Positions 1 to 9,213 of a stretch of DNA of 64,000 nucleotides are shown here, piece by piece. Position numbers and translations under genes: made by a program. Positions within the stretch are counted from its first letter, which is position 1. Every line of letters begins with the position of its first letter. The notes under the pieces are model-generated. The model saw only the letters and a program-made list of their open reading frames with translations. It was not told where the DNA came from and searched no databases. Origin of the DNA: Denitratisoma sp. DHT3 (GTDB lineage Bacteria > Pseudomonadota > Gammaproteobacteria > Burkholderiales > Rhodocyclaceae); the NCBI RefSeq assembly GCF_007833355.1, contig NZ_CP020914.1, forward strand, positions 3,458,047-3,522,046, given 5' to 3'.

Positions 1-30
1 TAGGTCAGCGCCAGACTCCTCACCCCCCAA

Positions 31-68
31 AAACCCCAGCCTAAAAAATAGACTGGGGTTTTTGTTTT
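31..68. terminator. Bidirectional rho-independent terminator
   Basis: An inverted repeat AAAACCCCAG / CTGGGGTTTT encloses an A-rich loop and is flanked by T-runs in both directions, so it could end transcription of a gene lying left of the window and of the leftward dsbB. The roughly 220 bases between it and dsbB hold nothing I recognise. Confidence 0.75.
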
Positions 69-286
69 TCAGGCATCTGAACAATCCTCAGATCTGCCAT
101 ATGTGCCATGTAGCACCTGACGAAATAACTTGGGCTCAACTCGAAAAGAACGAGCGGCGGCTTAACTCAGGAGTGAATTGTGTTCAGCGAGTCTGGGATG
201 TGGCCATTCCACAATAGCTCTTGCGAACCCAGGGCCAGCGGGCTTGAAAACGGCCAAACGGCCAATCGGCCAAGCAGGTATTCTGC

Positions 287-796
287 TCAGCTATTTTTTT
301 TGAAGCTGCGAAAAAAGACTAACAGCCCAAGCGCCGCCATGGCCGCGAATGCCATCAGCGAGTACTCGGCAAGGGAGAGGCCCAGCAGTTTGAACCCTGG
401 ATCGGTGCAAAGACCGGACGACAGGAACAGGGCTGGCACTTTTTCTCCCGCCCAATAGACCAGTTCTTCCCACCACGGAGAGCCGGCCGTACATCCAGCT
501 GTATCTGGGATTCGTTGAATGTAGCTCTGGTACCCCGCGACATAGCTGCCGCCGAGCGCGACCAGCGTCAATGCGAGCGCCGCACAGCGTTGAGCAGCGG
601 CTGATCGGGCGCCAACCCAGGCACTCAGGGCGGCCAATCCCAACATCAGGTAGAGCATGCGCTGCAAAATGCATAACGGGCACGCGGCCAAATGCAGCAG
701 GTTGCCGGCGAGTACGCCGGCAAAAAAGAAGCCGAGCGCAAGGATGCCCAGCAGCAGAAATACTGGATGCCGGTAGGATGGGTAGGAATACGTCAC
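287..796 (-). CDS. dsbB: Disulfide bond formation protein B (DsbB)
   Basis: Inner-membrane quinone reductase that reoxidises periplasmic DsbA. The 169-residue protein has four predicted membrane helices and both cysteine pairs of the family: Cys39-Pro-Leu-Cys42 followed by the conserved ILQR in the first periplasmic loop, and Cys102 and Cys130 in the second loop. The length fits the family. It is a monocistronic leftward gene; the 190 bases upstream separate it from cysH and probably carry its promoter. Confidence 0.95.
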   Translation of the reverse strand: MTYSYPSYRHPVFLLLGILALGFFFAGVLAGNLLHLAACPLCILQRMLYLMLGLAALSAWVGARSAAAQRCAALALTLVALGGSYVAGYQSYIQRIPDTAGCTAGSPWWEELVYWAGEKVPALFLSSGLCTDPGFKLLGLSLAEYSLMAFAAMAALGLLVFFRSFKKNS

Positions 797-986
797 GATT
801 CAAATAGCAGTTCGCCAAAAGGGCCAGGGGGCTAAATTCCGGAAGGTAGGGAATCAGCCAGACGGTAGTGTAGAAGAGCCACGAGGATTTGTGGGCACTT
901 CAGGTTGTCCTTGCTCATGGGTCTGCCCAAGGACCGGCCTGGCCTTAGATTGGCGAGATGGTCTGCTTTTAGCGTCGATCGGTTTC

Positions 987-1715
987 CTAATTTCTCGCTA
1001 CGTGCAACCCGCATTCCCTGGACTCTGAATTCTCCCACCACCAGCGGCCGGCCCGTACATGCTCGCCGGCCTCGACGGCCCGGGTGCAGGGGGCGCATCC
1101 AATACTGGGGTAACCCTTGTCATGGAGGCGGTTGTAGGGCACGTCGTTGCTGCGGATGTAGGCCCAGATCTCCCGTTCGCTCCAGTCAGCGAGCGGGTTG
1201 AATTTCTCCAAGCCGTTGCTGGCGTCGAACTGCTGGGCCGGCAAGCCGCTGCGGGTCTCCGACTGCTCAGCGCGCAGGCCGGTGATCCAGGCTTTCTTGC
1301 CTGCCAGCGCCCGCTGCAGCGGCTCAACCTTGCGGGCGTGGCAGCAGGCCTTGCGTAGTTCGACGGACTCATAAAAGCCGTTGATGCCATGCACGCGAGT
1401 AAAGGACTCCACCAGGTCATGACGGGGATAGTAGAGGGTCAGCGTCAGGCCGTAATGGCGGCGCAGACGCTGCATCAAGTCATAGGTCTCGGTGGGCAGG
1501 CGGCCGGTGTCGAGAGAAAAAATCTCGATCTGCAGTTTTTCCTTCATGACCAGATCCGTGAGCACCATGTCCTCCACGCCCAGGCTGTTGGCCAGCGCTG
1601 CCGGCGCGAACTCGCTGGCGGTCCATCGCAACAGTTGGCGTGCCGCCTCGGTTTTGCTGTGCAGGGATGCGATCAAGGAGGGATCGTTGAGGTCAGGGGT
1701 CTGATTCGGGTTCAT
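987..1715 (-). CDS. cysH: Assimilatory APS reductase, iron-sulfur type (CysH)
   Basis: Reduces adenylyl sulfate to sulfite in cytoplasmic sulfate assimilation. The 242-residue protein carries the two cysteine pairs that bind a [4Fe-4S] cluster in APS reductases (Cys124-Cys125 in KACCHARK and Cys207/Cys210 in GCAPCTR) plus the catalytic C-terminal Cys235 in ECGLH. The cluster pairs are absent from the E. coli PAPS-specific enzyme, so APS as the main substrate is inferred from family knowledge. The ATG at 1715 is chosen because upstream in-frame sequence is antisense to the DUF934 gene and shows no homology. Last gene of the leftward operon, 4 bases after the DUF934 stop. Confidence 0.93.
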   Translation of the reverse strand: MNPNQTPDLNDPSLIASLHSKTEAARQLLRWTASEFAPAALANSLGVEDMVLTDLVMKEKLQIEIFSLDTGRLPTETYDLMQRLRRHYGLTLTLYYPRHDLVESFTRVHGINGFYESVELRKACCHARKVEPLQRALAGKKAWITGLRAEQSETRSGLPAQQFDASNGLEKFNPLADWSEREIWAYIRSNDVPYNRLHDKGYPSIGCAPCTRAVEAGEHVRAGRWWWENSESRECGLHVARN

Positions 1716-1719
1716 GATG

Positions 1720-2241
1720 TCAGTCTTCCTGATGCAGATGGCGGCGGCGGAACAGTGGGCGCGGCTCGCGGAAGGCGCCCTGATAGGCGATGCTGAAATC
1801 GTCCAGGCCGCTGATGGCGCGCTCCGCCGGCTGATCGGCGCGCAAGGCGAAGGTGTCGAAGCCGACCCGGTGCAGATAGTGAAGCTGGTCCCGCAGTACG
1901 TCGCCAATGGCACGCAGCTCGCCCTGATAGCCGTAGCGGGAGCGCAGCAGGGCGGCAGTGGAATAGCCGCGACCGTCACGGAACACCGGGAAATGCACGC
2001 CGACCACCGCGAAACGGGGCAGGTCGTCGGCGATTTCCGCCGGCTCATCCTCGGGCGCCAGCCAGACGCCCAATGGCCCCTGGCGTTGAGCCAATGTGTC
2101 GCGTTGAGCCTGCCAGACCGGCAGGGGGACGATCACCAGGCCGCCGGGCACGACCACCGACTCGGCACTTTCATCCTCGGCGAGAAACAAGGTGTGCCAG
2201 GTATCCTCGACAATCTGGCGGTCTTTGATCAATTTAGCCAT
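1720..2241 (-). CDS. DUF934 family protein, sulfite reduction accessory
   Basis: A 173-residue soluble protein of the DUF934 family, recognised by the central GVxFPxFRDGRGYSxAxLLR block and the GYxGELRAIGDVLRDQ block. The family is almost always encoded beside sulfite reductase in Beta- and Gammaproteobacteria, but its biochemical role is not established; a part in delivering electrons to CysI or in its assembly is only guessed from context. The gene overlaps the end of cysI by 8 bases and precedes cysH by 4, so translational coupling is likely. Confidence 0.88.
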   Translation of the reverse strand: MAKLIKDRQIVEDTWHTLFLAEDESAESVVVPGGLVIVPLPVWQAQRDTLAQRQGPLGVWLAPEDEPAEIADDLPRFAVVGVHFPVFRDGRGYSTAALLRSRYGYQGELRAIGDVLRDQLHYLHRVGFDTFALRADQPAERAISGLDDFSIAYQGAFREPRPLFRRRHLHQED

Positions 2242-3922
2242 TCACGACCTCGCGGGCATCGACCTGTGCCGGCTTCTTGGCATAGGCGCAAGTCTTGAAT
2301 TCGTCGGCACCGACCCGGCGCAGGGTGTCGATGAAACGCTCGTCGGGGCGTCGTACACGCCTGTAATGATCGACAATGCGTTCCACAGCGTCGGGTACTT
2401 CCTCGGCGGAGAAGGACGGGCCGATCACTTTGCCCAATGCCGCTTCCATGCCCCAGGCGCCACCCAGGGTCACTTGGTAGAACTCCTGGCCGGCCTTGTC
2501 CACGCCCAGGATGCCGATGTGGCCCACATGATGGTGACCGCAGGCGTTCATGCAGCCGGAGATGTTGAGTTTGAGCTCGCCGATGTCCTCCTGTTCCGCC
2601 AGGCTGGCGAACCGCCGCTGGATGGCGTTGGCGACCGGCGTGGAGCGGGCGTTGGCCAGGGAGCATAGATCGCCGCCGGGGCAGGTGGTGACATCGGAGA
2701 TCAGACCGACCGTGGGCGTCGCCAGGCCTTGTGCGGAGATCGACTGCCACAGCGTGTAGAGATCACTCTGGCGCACGTCGGGCAGCACCAGATTCTGCGC
2801 CTGGGTCACCCGCGCTTCTCCAAAACCGAAGCGCTCGGTCAGATCGGCGGCAAATTCCATCTGTTCACTGGTGATGTCGCCGGGGCGCAGGCCGGGTTCC
2901 TTCAGGGAGAGGGTTACGGCGGCATAGCCGGGCACCCGATGCGCATGGACGTTGTGGGCGGCCCATTGGGCGAAGGCCGGATCATTGCGCTTGCTGATCT
3001 CGAAGTGCGCATCCACCAGGCTCAGGGCTTCATAGGCAGGAGGCTGGAAGTTCCGGGAGATCCGTTCCACCTCGGCTTCCGTCAGGGTGGAGGGGCCGTC
3101 CTTGAGGTGTTCCCATTCCTCATTCACTTGGCGGGCGAATTCCTCGACGCCCAATGCCTTGACCAGGATCTTGATGCGGGCCTTGAAGGGGTTGTCGCGT
3201 CGACCGAAGCGGTTATAGACGCGCAGGATGGCCTCGGCGTAGGTCAGCAGATGCCGCCAGGGCAGGTAGCCGCAGATCACCTGGGCCAGGATCGGGGTGC
3301 GGCCCAGGCCGCCGCCCACCCAGACGCGGAAGCCGAGTTCCTCATTGCGACGCAGGAGCTGGAAGCCCAGGTCGTGGATGCGAACATTGGCGTTGTCGTC
3401 CGGACCGCCGCTGACGGCGATCTTGAATTTGCGCGGCAGGTAGGCGAATTCCGGATGGAAAGTGGACCATTGGCGCAGGATCTCGCACCAGGGGCGGGGG
3501 TCGGCCACCTCGCGGCGGGTGACGCCGGCCAGAGGGTCGGTGGTGACGTTGCGGATGCAATTGCCGCTGGTCTGGATGGCGTGCATATCCACCTCGGCCA
3601 GTTCGGCCAGGATGTCGGGCACGTCCTTCAACTGTGGCCAGTTCAGTTGCAGATTGTGGCGCGTGGTGAAGTGGCCGACACCCTTGTCGTATTTGCGGGC
3701 CACGTGGGCCAGGCCGCGCAACTGGGTGCTCGACAGAATGCCGTAGGGCACCGCCAGGCGCAGCATCGGCGCATGGCGCTGGATGTACAGGCCGTTCTGC
3801 AGCCGCAGGGGGCGGAATTCGTCCTCGCCGAGTTCGCCCGCCAGGTAACGGCGGGTCTGGTCGCGGAACTGGGCGGCCCGTTCGCGCACCAGTCGGCGGT
3901 CATAGTCGTCGTAGCGGTACAT
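2234..3922 (-). CDS. cysI: Sulfite reductase hemoprotein (CysI-type)
   Basis: Six-electron reduction of sulfite to sulfide by a siroheme/[4Fe-4S] enzyme. The 562-residue protein has the ferredoxin-like half domains of the nitrite/sulfite reductase family and the cluster ligands CPGGDLC (Cx5C) and, about 35 residues on, GCMNACGHHH (CX3C). There is no CysJ flavoprotein gene next to it, so the electron donor lies elsewhere; ferredoxin or a separate reductase is possible. It sits 12 bases downstream of the transporter gene and overlaps the DUF934 gene. A nitrite reductase reading is less likely given cysH in the same operon. Confidence 0.93.
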   Translation of the reverse strand: MYRYDDYDRRLVRERAAQFRDQTRRYLAGELGEDEFRPLRLQNGLYIQRHAPMLRLAVPYGILSSTQLRGLAHVARKYDKGVGHFTTRHNLQLNWPQLKDVPDILAELAEVDMHAIQTSGNCIRNVTTDPLAGVTRREVADPRPWCEILRQWSTFHPEFAYLPRKFKIAVSGGPDDNANVRIHDLGFQLLRRNEELGFRVWVGGGLGRTPILAQVICGYLPWRHLLTYAEAILRVYNRFGRRDNPFKARIKILVKALGVEEFARQVNEEWEHLKDGPSTLTEAEVERISRNFQPPAYEALSLVDAHFEISKRNDPAFAQWAAHNVHAHRVPGYAAVTLSLKEPGLRPGDITSEQMEFAADLTERFGFGEARVTQAQNLVLPDVRQSDLYTLWQSISAQGLATPTVGLISDVTTCPGGDLCSLANARSTPVANAIQRRFASLAEQEDIGELKLNISGCMNACGHHHVGHIGILGVDKAGQEFYQVTLGGAWGMEAALGKVIGPSFSAEEVPDAVERIVDHYRRVRRPDERFIDTLRRVGADEFKTCAYAKKPAQVDAREVVNG

Positions 3923-3934
3923 GGCGTTTCTCCT

Positions 3935-4708
3935 TCAGAAAGCGATCAGCTTGCCGCCCACCAGAACCAGCATGGCGGCCAACGTGGGGCGCAGCACGTG
4001 TTCAGGGATGCGGGAAGCCAGGTGGCTGCCGACATAGATGCCGGGCAGCGAACCCAGCAGCAGCGAACCGAGCAGGGGCCAATTCACGCTTCCCAGCAGC
4101 CAGTGACCGATACCGGCCACCAGGGTGAGAGGAACGGCGTGGGCCAGGTCGGAGCCGACGATGCGGATCGCCGGCAACTTGGGATAAAGAAAGAACAGGG
4201 CGGTGACGCCAAGGGCGCCGGCGCCCACTGAGGAAATGGAGACCAGAACGCCCAGGGTCGCGCCCACGGCCACCGTTTTCCAGGGCTTGTGCTCGGTATT
4301 CGGATCATGACGTCTGGCCCAGGCCAGCAGACGCTGGCGGAACACCAGGGCGGCCGCTGTCAGCACCAGGGCCACGCCCAGGGCCGTCGTCATCACTTTC
4401 GACGCGCTACCCAGCCCACCCGGCGCGAAGGCATGGGTCAGCGTCAGGGTCAGGACGGCGGCGGGTATGCTGCCCAGCGCCAAATAACGCACGATCCGCC
4501 AATCGACCGTCCCTTTGCGGCCATGGACCCAAGTGCCGCCGGATTTGGTGATGGCCGCATAAAGCAGGTCGGTGCCTACCGCCGTGGCGGGGGTGATGCC
4601 GAACAGCAGCACCAGGATCGGCGTCATCAGCGAGCCGCCGCCGACGCCCGTGACGCCTACGATGGCGCCAACGACGAAGCCCGAAAGTGTTTGAGCTAGA
4701 TCAATCAT
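3935..4708 (-). CDS. TauE/SafE family sulfite/anion permease
   Basis: Membrane protein of about 257 residues with 7-8 hydrophobic helices and the family glycine motif VGVTGVGGGSLMTP near the N-terminus, repeated in weaker form in the second half (SISSVGAGALG). TauE/SafE proteins move sulfite, sulfoacetate or related sulfur anions; first place in the cysI-cysH operon suggests sulfite or sulfate handling. I prefer the ATG at 4708 because it puts the glycine motif at the usual distance from the start and has a GGAT upstream; an in-frame ATG at 4735 would add nine residues but has no visible ribosome site. Confidence 0.88.
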   Translation of the reverse strand: MIDLAQTLSGFVVGAIVGVTGVGGGSLMTPILVLLFGITPATAVGTDLLYAAITKSGGTWVHGRKGTVDWRIVRYLALGSIPAAVLTLTLTHAFAPGGLGSASKVMTTALGVALVLTAAALVFRQRLLAWARRHDPNTEHKPWKTVAVGATLGVLVSISSVGAGALGVTALFFLYPKLPAIRIVGSDLAHAVPLTLVAGIGHWLLGSVNWPLLGSLLLGSLPGIYVGSHLASRIPEHVLRPTLAAMLVLVGGKLIAF

Positions 4709-4735
4709 GACAAGATCCAAAAAGGATGGTGCCAT

Positions 4736-4846
4736 GGTAATGTTTTGCTTATATTTCCAGAAATACTTTATAGTTTTTTTTAAGAAACTTTTAGTTATAT
4801 TTGTGGAATGAGAGCGGCAATGGTCGCAAAAATGCGGATAAGCAAC
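4736..4846 (-). promoter_or_regulatory. A+T-rich leader of the sulfur operon
   Basis: About 65 bases here (roughly 4740-4805) are strikingly A/T-rich against the surrounding GC-rich DNA, with runs of T and A. This is the only upstream space for the leftward transporter-cysI-DUF934-cysH operon, so it likely contains its promoter. CysB sites are A/T-rich in well-studied bacteria, which makes CysB control plausible, but I cannot point to a specific site. Confidence 0.45.
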
Positions 4847-6652
4847 CTAGGAAGACTCTCCTTCCTGCAACTGGAGTGCCCACATTCGGGCATAGGCGCC
4901 GCCGGCCGCCAATAGCTCCCGGTGGCGGCCCCGTTCCACGACCCGCCCGCCATCGAGCACCAGAATCTGGTCCGCATCCATGATCGTGGACAGGCGGTGG
5001 GCGATGATCAGGGTGGTCCGTCCCAGGGCGGCCTGAGCCAGTTCCGCCTGGATGGCTTTCTCGGTCTTGGAGTCCAGGGCCGAGGTGGCTTCATCGAATA
5101 TCAGGATCGGCGGATTCTTCAGCAGTGCCCGCGCGATGGCGACCCGCTGCTTTTCCCCGCCGGAGAGCTTCAGTCCCCGCTCGCCGACCATGGTGGCATA
5201 GCCGTCCGGCAAGCGCTCGATGAACTCGTGCAAGTGGGCGGCGCGGGCGGCGGCGACGACCTCATCGCGGCTGGCCTGAGGCCTGCCGTATTGGATGTTG
5301 TAGAGAATGCTGTCGTTGAACAGCACCGTGTCCTGCGGCACGATGCCGATCGCCGCGCGCAGGCTGGCCTGGGTCAGTTGGCGGATGTCCGCGCCATTGA
5401 TGCGGATCGATCCCCCGCCCACGTCGTAGAAGCGGAACAGCAACCGCGCCAGGGTGCTCTTGCCCGAGCCGCTGTGGCCCACCACGGCCAGCGACTGACC
5501 GGCCGGAATCTCGAAGCTGACGCCGTGCAGGATGGGCCGCCGCGGCTCATAGGCGAAGTCCACCGCATCGAAGCGCACCGTGCAGGCACCGTGGGTCAGC
5601 GGCGCCGCATTTGCCGCGTCCTGCACCTCCCGGTGCTCCCGCAGCAGGCCGAACATGCGCTCGATGTCGGTCAGGGACTGGCGCACTTCCCGGTACAGAA
5701 TGCCGAGGAAATTCAAAGGCGCGTAGAGCTGGATCAGGAAGGCATTCACCAGCACGATGTCGCCCAGGGTCATGGTACCCTGCGCCACCCCGCTGGCGGC
5801 CCGCCACATCATCAGGGTGACGCCGCTGGCGATGATCGCGGCTTGGCCCAGGTTCAGGTAGGCCAGGGAGACCTGGCTCTTCACCTGGGCGCGCTCCCAC
5901 TTGTGCAGTTGAAGATCGTAGCGTTCGCGCTCCCAGCCTTCGTTGTTGAAATACTTCACCGTCTCGTAGTTCAGCAGACTGTCGACGGCGCGGGTATTGG
6001 CCGCCGAGTCCAGTTCGTTGACCTCGCGCCGCAGATGGGTGCGCCAGTTGGTCACCAGGATGGTGAATCCCACGTAGGAAGCCAGCGTGCCGCCCGTGAT
6101 CAGGGCGAAGGCCGGCTCGTAGCGGTTGATCAGTATCCCCATCACGATGCCGACCTCGATGATCGTGGGCAGGATCGAATACAGCGAATAGCTGATCAGG
6201 CTGCCGATGGCCCGGGTGCCGCGTTCGATGTCGCGGGAAAGGCCGCCGGTCTGGCGCTCCAGGTGAAAGCGCAGTGACAGTGCGTGGAGGTGCTCGAAGA
6301 CCTGGAGCGCGATCGCGCGCACCGCCCGTTGGGTCACCCGGGCGAAAAAAATCTCCCTCAGTTCGGTGAAGGCCGCGGCGGCGAAACGCAAGGCGCCATA
6401 GGCGCCGAGCAGCCCCAGCGGCACCGCCACCACGGCCTGTTCCCGCGGCAGGGCCAACTGGTCGATCAACTGCTTGAAGATCAGGGGCACCGTCACATTG
6501 GCGACCTTGGCCGCGACCAGGCAGACGATGGCCAGCAAGACGCGCCATTTCCACGCCAGCAGGTAGGGCAGCAGCGTCCTGACGGTCTGCCAGATGTGTC
6601 TTTCCTTCAGGAGCGGGGCGGGGAGGGGAAGGGCGTTGGCGCGATGTCTCAT
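4847..6652 (-). CDS. Atm1-type ABC exporter (permease-ATPase)
   Basis: Half-transporter of 601 residues: six membrane helices (about residues 25-310) followed by an ATPase domain with Walker A GHSGSGKST, Q-loop, signature LSGGEKQR, Walker B PILIFDEAT and the H-loop HRLST. The stretch LLNYETVKYFNNE with the preceding NWRTHLRREVNELDS is typical of the Atm1/ABCB7/HMT1 group, which exports glutathione conjugates or glutathione-metal complexes. Start taken at the ATG at 6652, where similarity begins; the open frame continues upstream only as antisense of the thioesterase gene. Divergent from the thioesterase gene. Confidence 0.9.
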   Translation of the reverse strand: MRHRANALPLPAPLLKERHIWQTVRTLLPYLLAWKWRVLLAIVCLVAAKVANVTVPLIFKQLIDQLALPREQAVVAVPLGLLGAYGALRFAAAAFTELREIFFARVTQRAVRAIALQVFEHLHALSLRFHLERQTGGLSRDIERGTRAIGSLISYSLYSILPTIIEVGIVMGILINRYEPAFALITGGTLASYVGFTILVTNWRTHLRREVNELDSAANTRAVDSLLNYETVKYFNNEGWERERYDLQLHKWERAQVKSQVSLAYLNLGQAAIIASGVTLMMWRAASGVAQGTMTLGDIVLVNAFLIQLYAPLNFLGILYREVRQSLTDIERMFGLLREHREVQDAANAAPLTHGACTVRFDAVDFAYEPRRPILHGVSFEIPAGQSLAVVGHSGSGKSTLARLLFRFYDVGGGSIRINGADIRQLTQASLRAAIGIVPQDTVLFNDSILYNIQYGRPQASRDEVVAAARAAHLHEFIERLPDGYATMVGERGLKLSGGEKQRVAIARALLKNPPILIFDEATSALDSKTEKAIQAELAQAALGRTTLIIAHRLSTIMDADQILVLDGGRVVERGRHRELLAAGGAYARMWALQLQEGESS

Positions 6653-6742
6653 GAGCCCGATTCTACCGGCCGCCGGCCCGGCTTCGAATGAACCGCACCC
6701 TGTATCATTGATACGGTATCCACAATAACAAGGGAAACCCTC

Positions 6743-7171
6743 ATGGCGACCGAACTCGAACTTCCCCAACGCCAGCCCACCCTCCGGGTCATGCCCCAGG
6801 TCAAGGACACCAACCCCAATGGCGACATTTTCGGCGGCTGGGTCATGTCCCAGGTGGACCTCGCCGCGGGCGCCTGCGCCGCCCGCGTGGCCCGGGGGCG
6901 GGCGGTCACGGTGGCCGTCAACTCCTTCCAGTTCAAGCAACCCATCGCCGTGGGCGACGTGGTCAGTTTTTATGCTGAGGTGGTCAAGACCGGCCGTACC
7001 TCGGTGACCGTCGATGTCCAGGTCTTCGCCGAACGTTTCCACGGCGGGCAGGGCCGCTGCGCCGTGGTCAAGGTGACCGAGGCGGTGCTGACCTTCGTCG
7101 CGATCGGCGAAGACGGGGAAAAGCGGGAACTTCCGCCCGCGGCCCAAGGAATACAGGAAAACACGGATTGA
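6743..7171 (+). CDS. yciA: Acyl-CoA thioesterase, YciA type
   Basis: Cytosolic hotdog-fold thioesterase of 142 residues that cleaves short to long acyl-CoAs. The family signature is clear: [19 protein letters not shown] with the catalytic Asp, then VxxNSFxFxxPIxVGDVV and TSVTVxVxVxAER. Full length for the family. It lies 10 bases before aroA-cmk and so may be the first gene of the rightward run; the spacer to the divergent ABC exporter (6653-6742) would hold both promoters. Confidence 0.9.
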   Translation: MATELELPQRQPTLRVMPQVKDTNPNGDIFGGWVMSQVDLAAGACAARVARGRAVTVAVNSFQFKQPIAVGDVVSFYAEVVKTGRTSVTVDVQVFAERFHGGQGRCAVVKVTEAVLTFVAIGEDGEKRELPPAAQGIQENTD

Positions 7172-7181
7172 CGCTTTGCCA

Positions 7182-9119
7182 ATGACCCATCTCGATCTTC
7201 CCCCTCTGCGCCGCGCCGCCGGCGTGGTTCGTCTGCCCGGCTCGAAAAGCATTTCCAACCGCACGCTGCTGCTCGCCGCCCTGGCCGAGGGCGACACCGA
7301 CATCCATGACCTGCTGGACTCCGACGACACCCGGGTGATGCTGGCCGGTCTGCGGCAACTCGGCATCGGCATCCAGCACATCGGCGCCGACAGCTATCGG
7401 ATCGGCGGCGCGGGCGGCGCTTTCCCCGTCAAGGAGGCTGCGCTGTTTCTCGGCAATGCCGGTACGGCGTTCCGCCCGCTGACCGCGGCGCTGGCCCTGT
7501 CCGGCGGGCATTATCGATTGTCGGGCGTGCCGCGCATGCACGAGCGGCCGATCGGCGATCTGGTGGATGGCTTGCGCCAGATCGGCGCCGTGGTGGATTA
7601 CCTGGAGCACGAAGGCTATCCGCCGCTCGCGCTGAAACCCGCGGCGGTCCGCCTGTCGGCGCCGATCCGGGTGCGCGGCGACGTCTCGTCCCAATTCCTC
7701 ACCGCGCTGCTGATGGCGCTGCCCCTGACCGGCGAGCGGGCCGTGATCGAGATGACCACGGAACTGATCTCCAAGCCCTATATCGAGATCACCCTGAACC
7801 TGATGGCCCGTTTCGGTGTGAACGTGGAACGGCAGGGCTGGGAGCGTTTCGTCATTCCCGCCGGCCAACGTTATCGCAGCCCCGGTGCGATCCACGTCGA
7901 AGGCGACGCCTCCTCGGCCTCCTACTTCCTCGCCGCCGGCGCCATCGGCGGCGGACCGGTGCGGGTGGAGGGCGTCGGCCGCGACAGCATCCAGGGCGAC
8001 GTGGCCTTCGCCGCGGCCCTGGAGGCCATGGGGGCGCGCATCGAGATGGGCGCCAACTGGATCGAAGCCAGCGCACCGACCGGCGGCCGGCTGCGCGCCT
8101 TCGACCTGGATCTGAACCATATTCCCGACGCGGCGATGACCCTGGCGGTGGCGGCGCTGTTCGCCGACGGCCCCTGCACCCTGCGCAACATCGCCTCCTG
8201 GCGGGTCAAGGAAACCGACCGCATCGCCGCGATGGCAACCGAGTTGCGCAAGGTCGGCGCCACGGTGGATGAAGGCGTCGACTTCATCCGGGTCGGCCCG
8301 CCGGCGTCCCTGACACCTGGCGCCGCGATCGCCACCTACGACGACCACCGCATGGCCATGTGCCTGTCGCTGGCGGCGCTCGGCGGCGTGCCGGTGCGCA
8401 TCCTCGATCCCGGCTGCGTGGCCAAGACCTTCCCCGACTACTTCGAGCGCTATGCCGAGGTGACCGCGCCGGTGATCGCCATCGACGGCCCGTCCGCCTC
8501 CGGCAAGGGCACGGTGGCGGCGCGGGTGGCGGCAACGCTCGGCTACCACATGCTCGACAGCGGCGCGCTCTATCGCCTCACCGCGCTGGCGGCCCGCAAG
8601 GCCGGTGTGGCCTGGGACGACGAAGCCGGCGTGGCCGCGCTGGCCGCCACCCTGGCGGCCGAATTCGAGGGGGAGCGCATCCTGCTGGCGGGCGAGGAGG
8701 CGACCGAGGCCATCCGCAGCGAGGAGATGGGCGTCGGCGCTTCCAAGGTGGCCGCCCTGCCGGCGGTGCGGGCCGCGCTGCTGGACCGCCAGCGGGCCTA
8801 CCGGCGCTGGCCGGGATTGGTGGCCGACGGGCGCGACATGGGCTCGGTGGTATTTCCCTGGGCCGAGTGCAAGGTGTTCCTCACCGCATCGGCTCCGGCG
8901 CGCGCCGAAAGACGCTATAAACAGTTGATCGCAAAGGGGATGCCTGCTAACATTGACCTTCTTCTGCAGGATTTGCGCGAGCGCGATGCGCGAGACAGCG
9001 CCCGTAGCGTCGCTCCCTTGCAGAAGTGCGCGGAGGCGGAGTTGCTCGATACCTCGGATCTTTCCATCGAGCAGGCCGTGGCGGCGGTGCTGGGCTGGGC
9101 CCGGGACCGCATCCACTAG
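7182..9119 (+). CDS. aroA-cmk: Fused EPSP synthase / cytidylate kinase (AroA-Cmk)
   Basis: One continuous frame of 645 residues. Residues 1 to about 427 are a full 3-phosphoshikimate 1-carboxyvinyltransferase ([53 protein letters not shown]), the sixth step of the shikimate pathway. Residues from about 430 are a full cytidylate kinase (P-loop [29 protein letters not shown], [13 protein letters not shown]). There is no stop or restart at the junction. aroA and cmk neighbour each other in many proteobacteria; fused versions are known in some. An ATG at 7182 is preferred over a TTG at 7176. rpsA follows. Confidence 0.93.
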   Translation: MTHLDLPPLRRAAGVVRLPGSKSISNRTLLLAALAEGDTDIHDLLDSDDTRVMLAGLRQLGIGIQHIGADSYRIGGAGGAFPVKEAALFLGNAGTAFRPLTAALALSGGHYRLSGVPRMHERPIGDLVDGLRQIGAVVDYLEHEGYPPLALKPAAVRLSAPIRVRGDVSSQFLTALLMALPLTGERAVIEMTTELISKPYIEITLNLMARFGVNVERQGWERFVIPAGQRYRSPGAIHVEGDASSASYFLAAGAIGGGPVRVEGVGRDSIQGDVAFAAALEAMGARIEMGANWIEASAPTGGRLRAFDLDLNHIPDAAMTLAVAALFADGPCTLRNIASWRVKETDRIAAMATELRKVGATVDEGVDFIRVGPPASLTPGAAIATYDDHRMAMCLSLAALGGVPVRILDPGCVAKTFPDYFERYAEVTAPVIAIDGPSASGKGTVAARVAATLGYHMLDSGALYRLTALAARKAGVAWDDEAGVAALAATLAAEFEGERILLAGEEATEAIRSEEMGVGASKVAALPAVRAALLDRQRAYRRWPGLVADGRDMGSVVFPWAECKVFLTASAPARAERRYKQLIAKGMPANIDLLLQDLRERDARDSARSVAPLQKCAEAELLDTSDLSIEQAVAAVLGWARDRIH

Positions 9120-9213
9120 CCGCCGCGTCAGGGTGTCCGGCGGGTGCCAGCCTGCCGGACGTATTGCAACTTCCCCGCCGTCTCCCGACGGTGTGTATGG
9201 ATACCAACCAATC

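Noticed and set aside
1716..2048. Longer N-terminus for CysH
   Set aside because: It is an alternate-frame reading of the DUF934 gene; the conserved CysH starts at 1715.
2729..4231. 500-codon plus-strand open frame across cysI and the transporter
   Set aside because: Antisense of two well-supported genes, with no recognisable domain.
6653..7381. Upstream extension of the ABC exporter frame
   Set aside because: It is antisense to the thioesterase and the aroA start and has no family similarity; the exporter starts at 6652.
8953..9213. Longer N-terminus for ribosomal protein S1
   Set aside because: The segment is an out-of-frame reading of the cmk end; the conserved S1 N-terminus begins at 9214.
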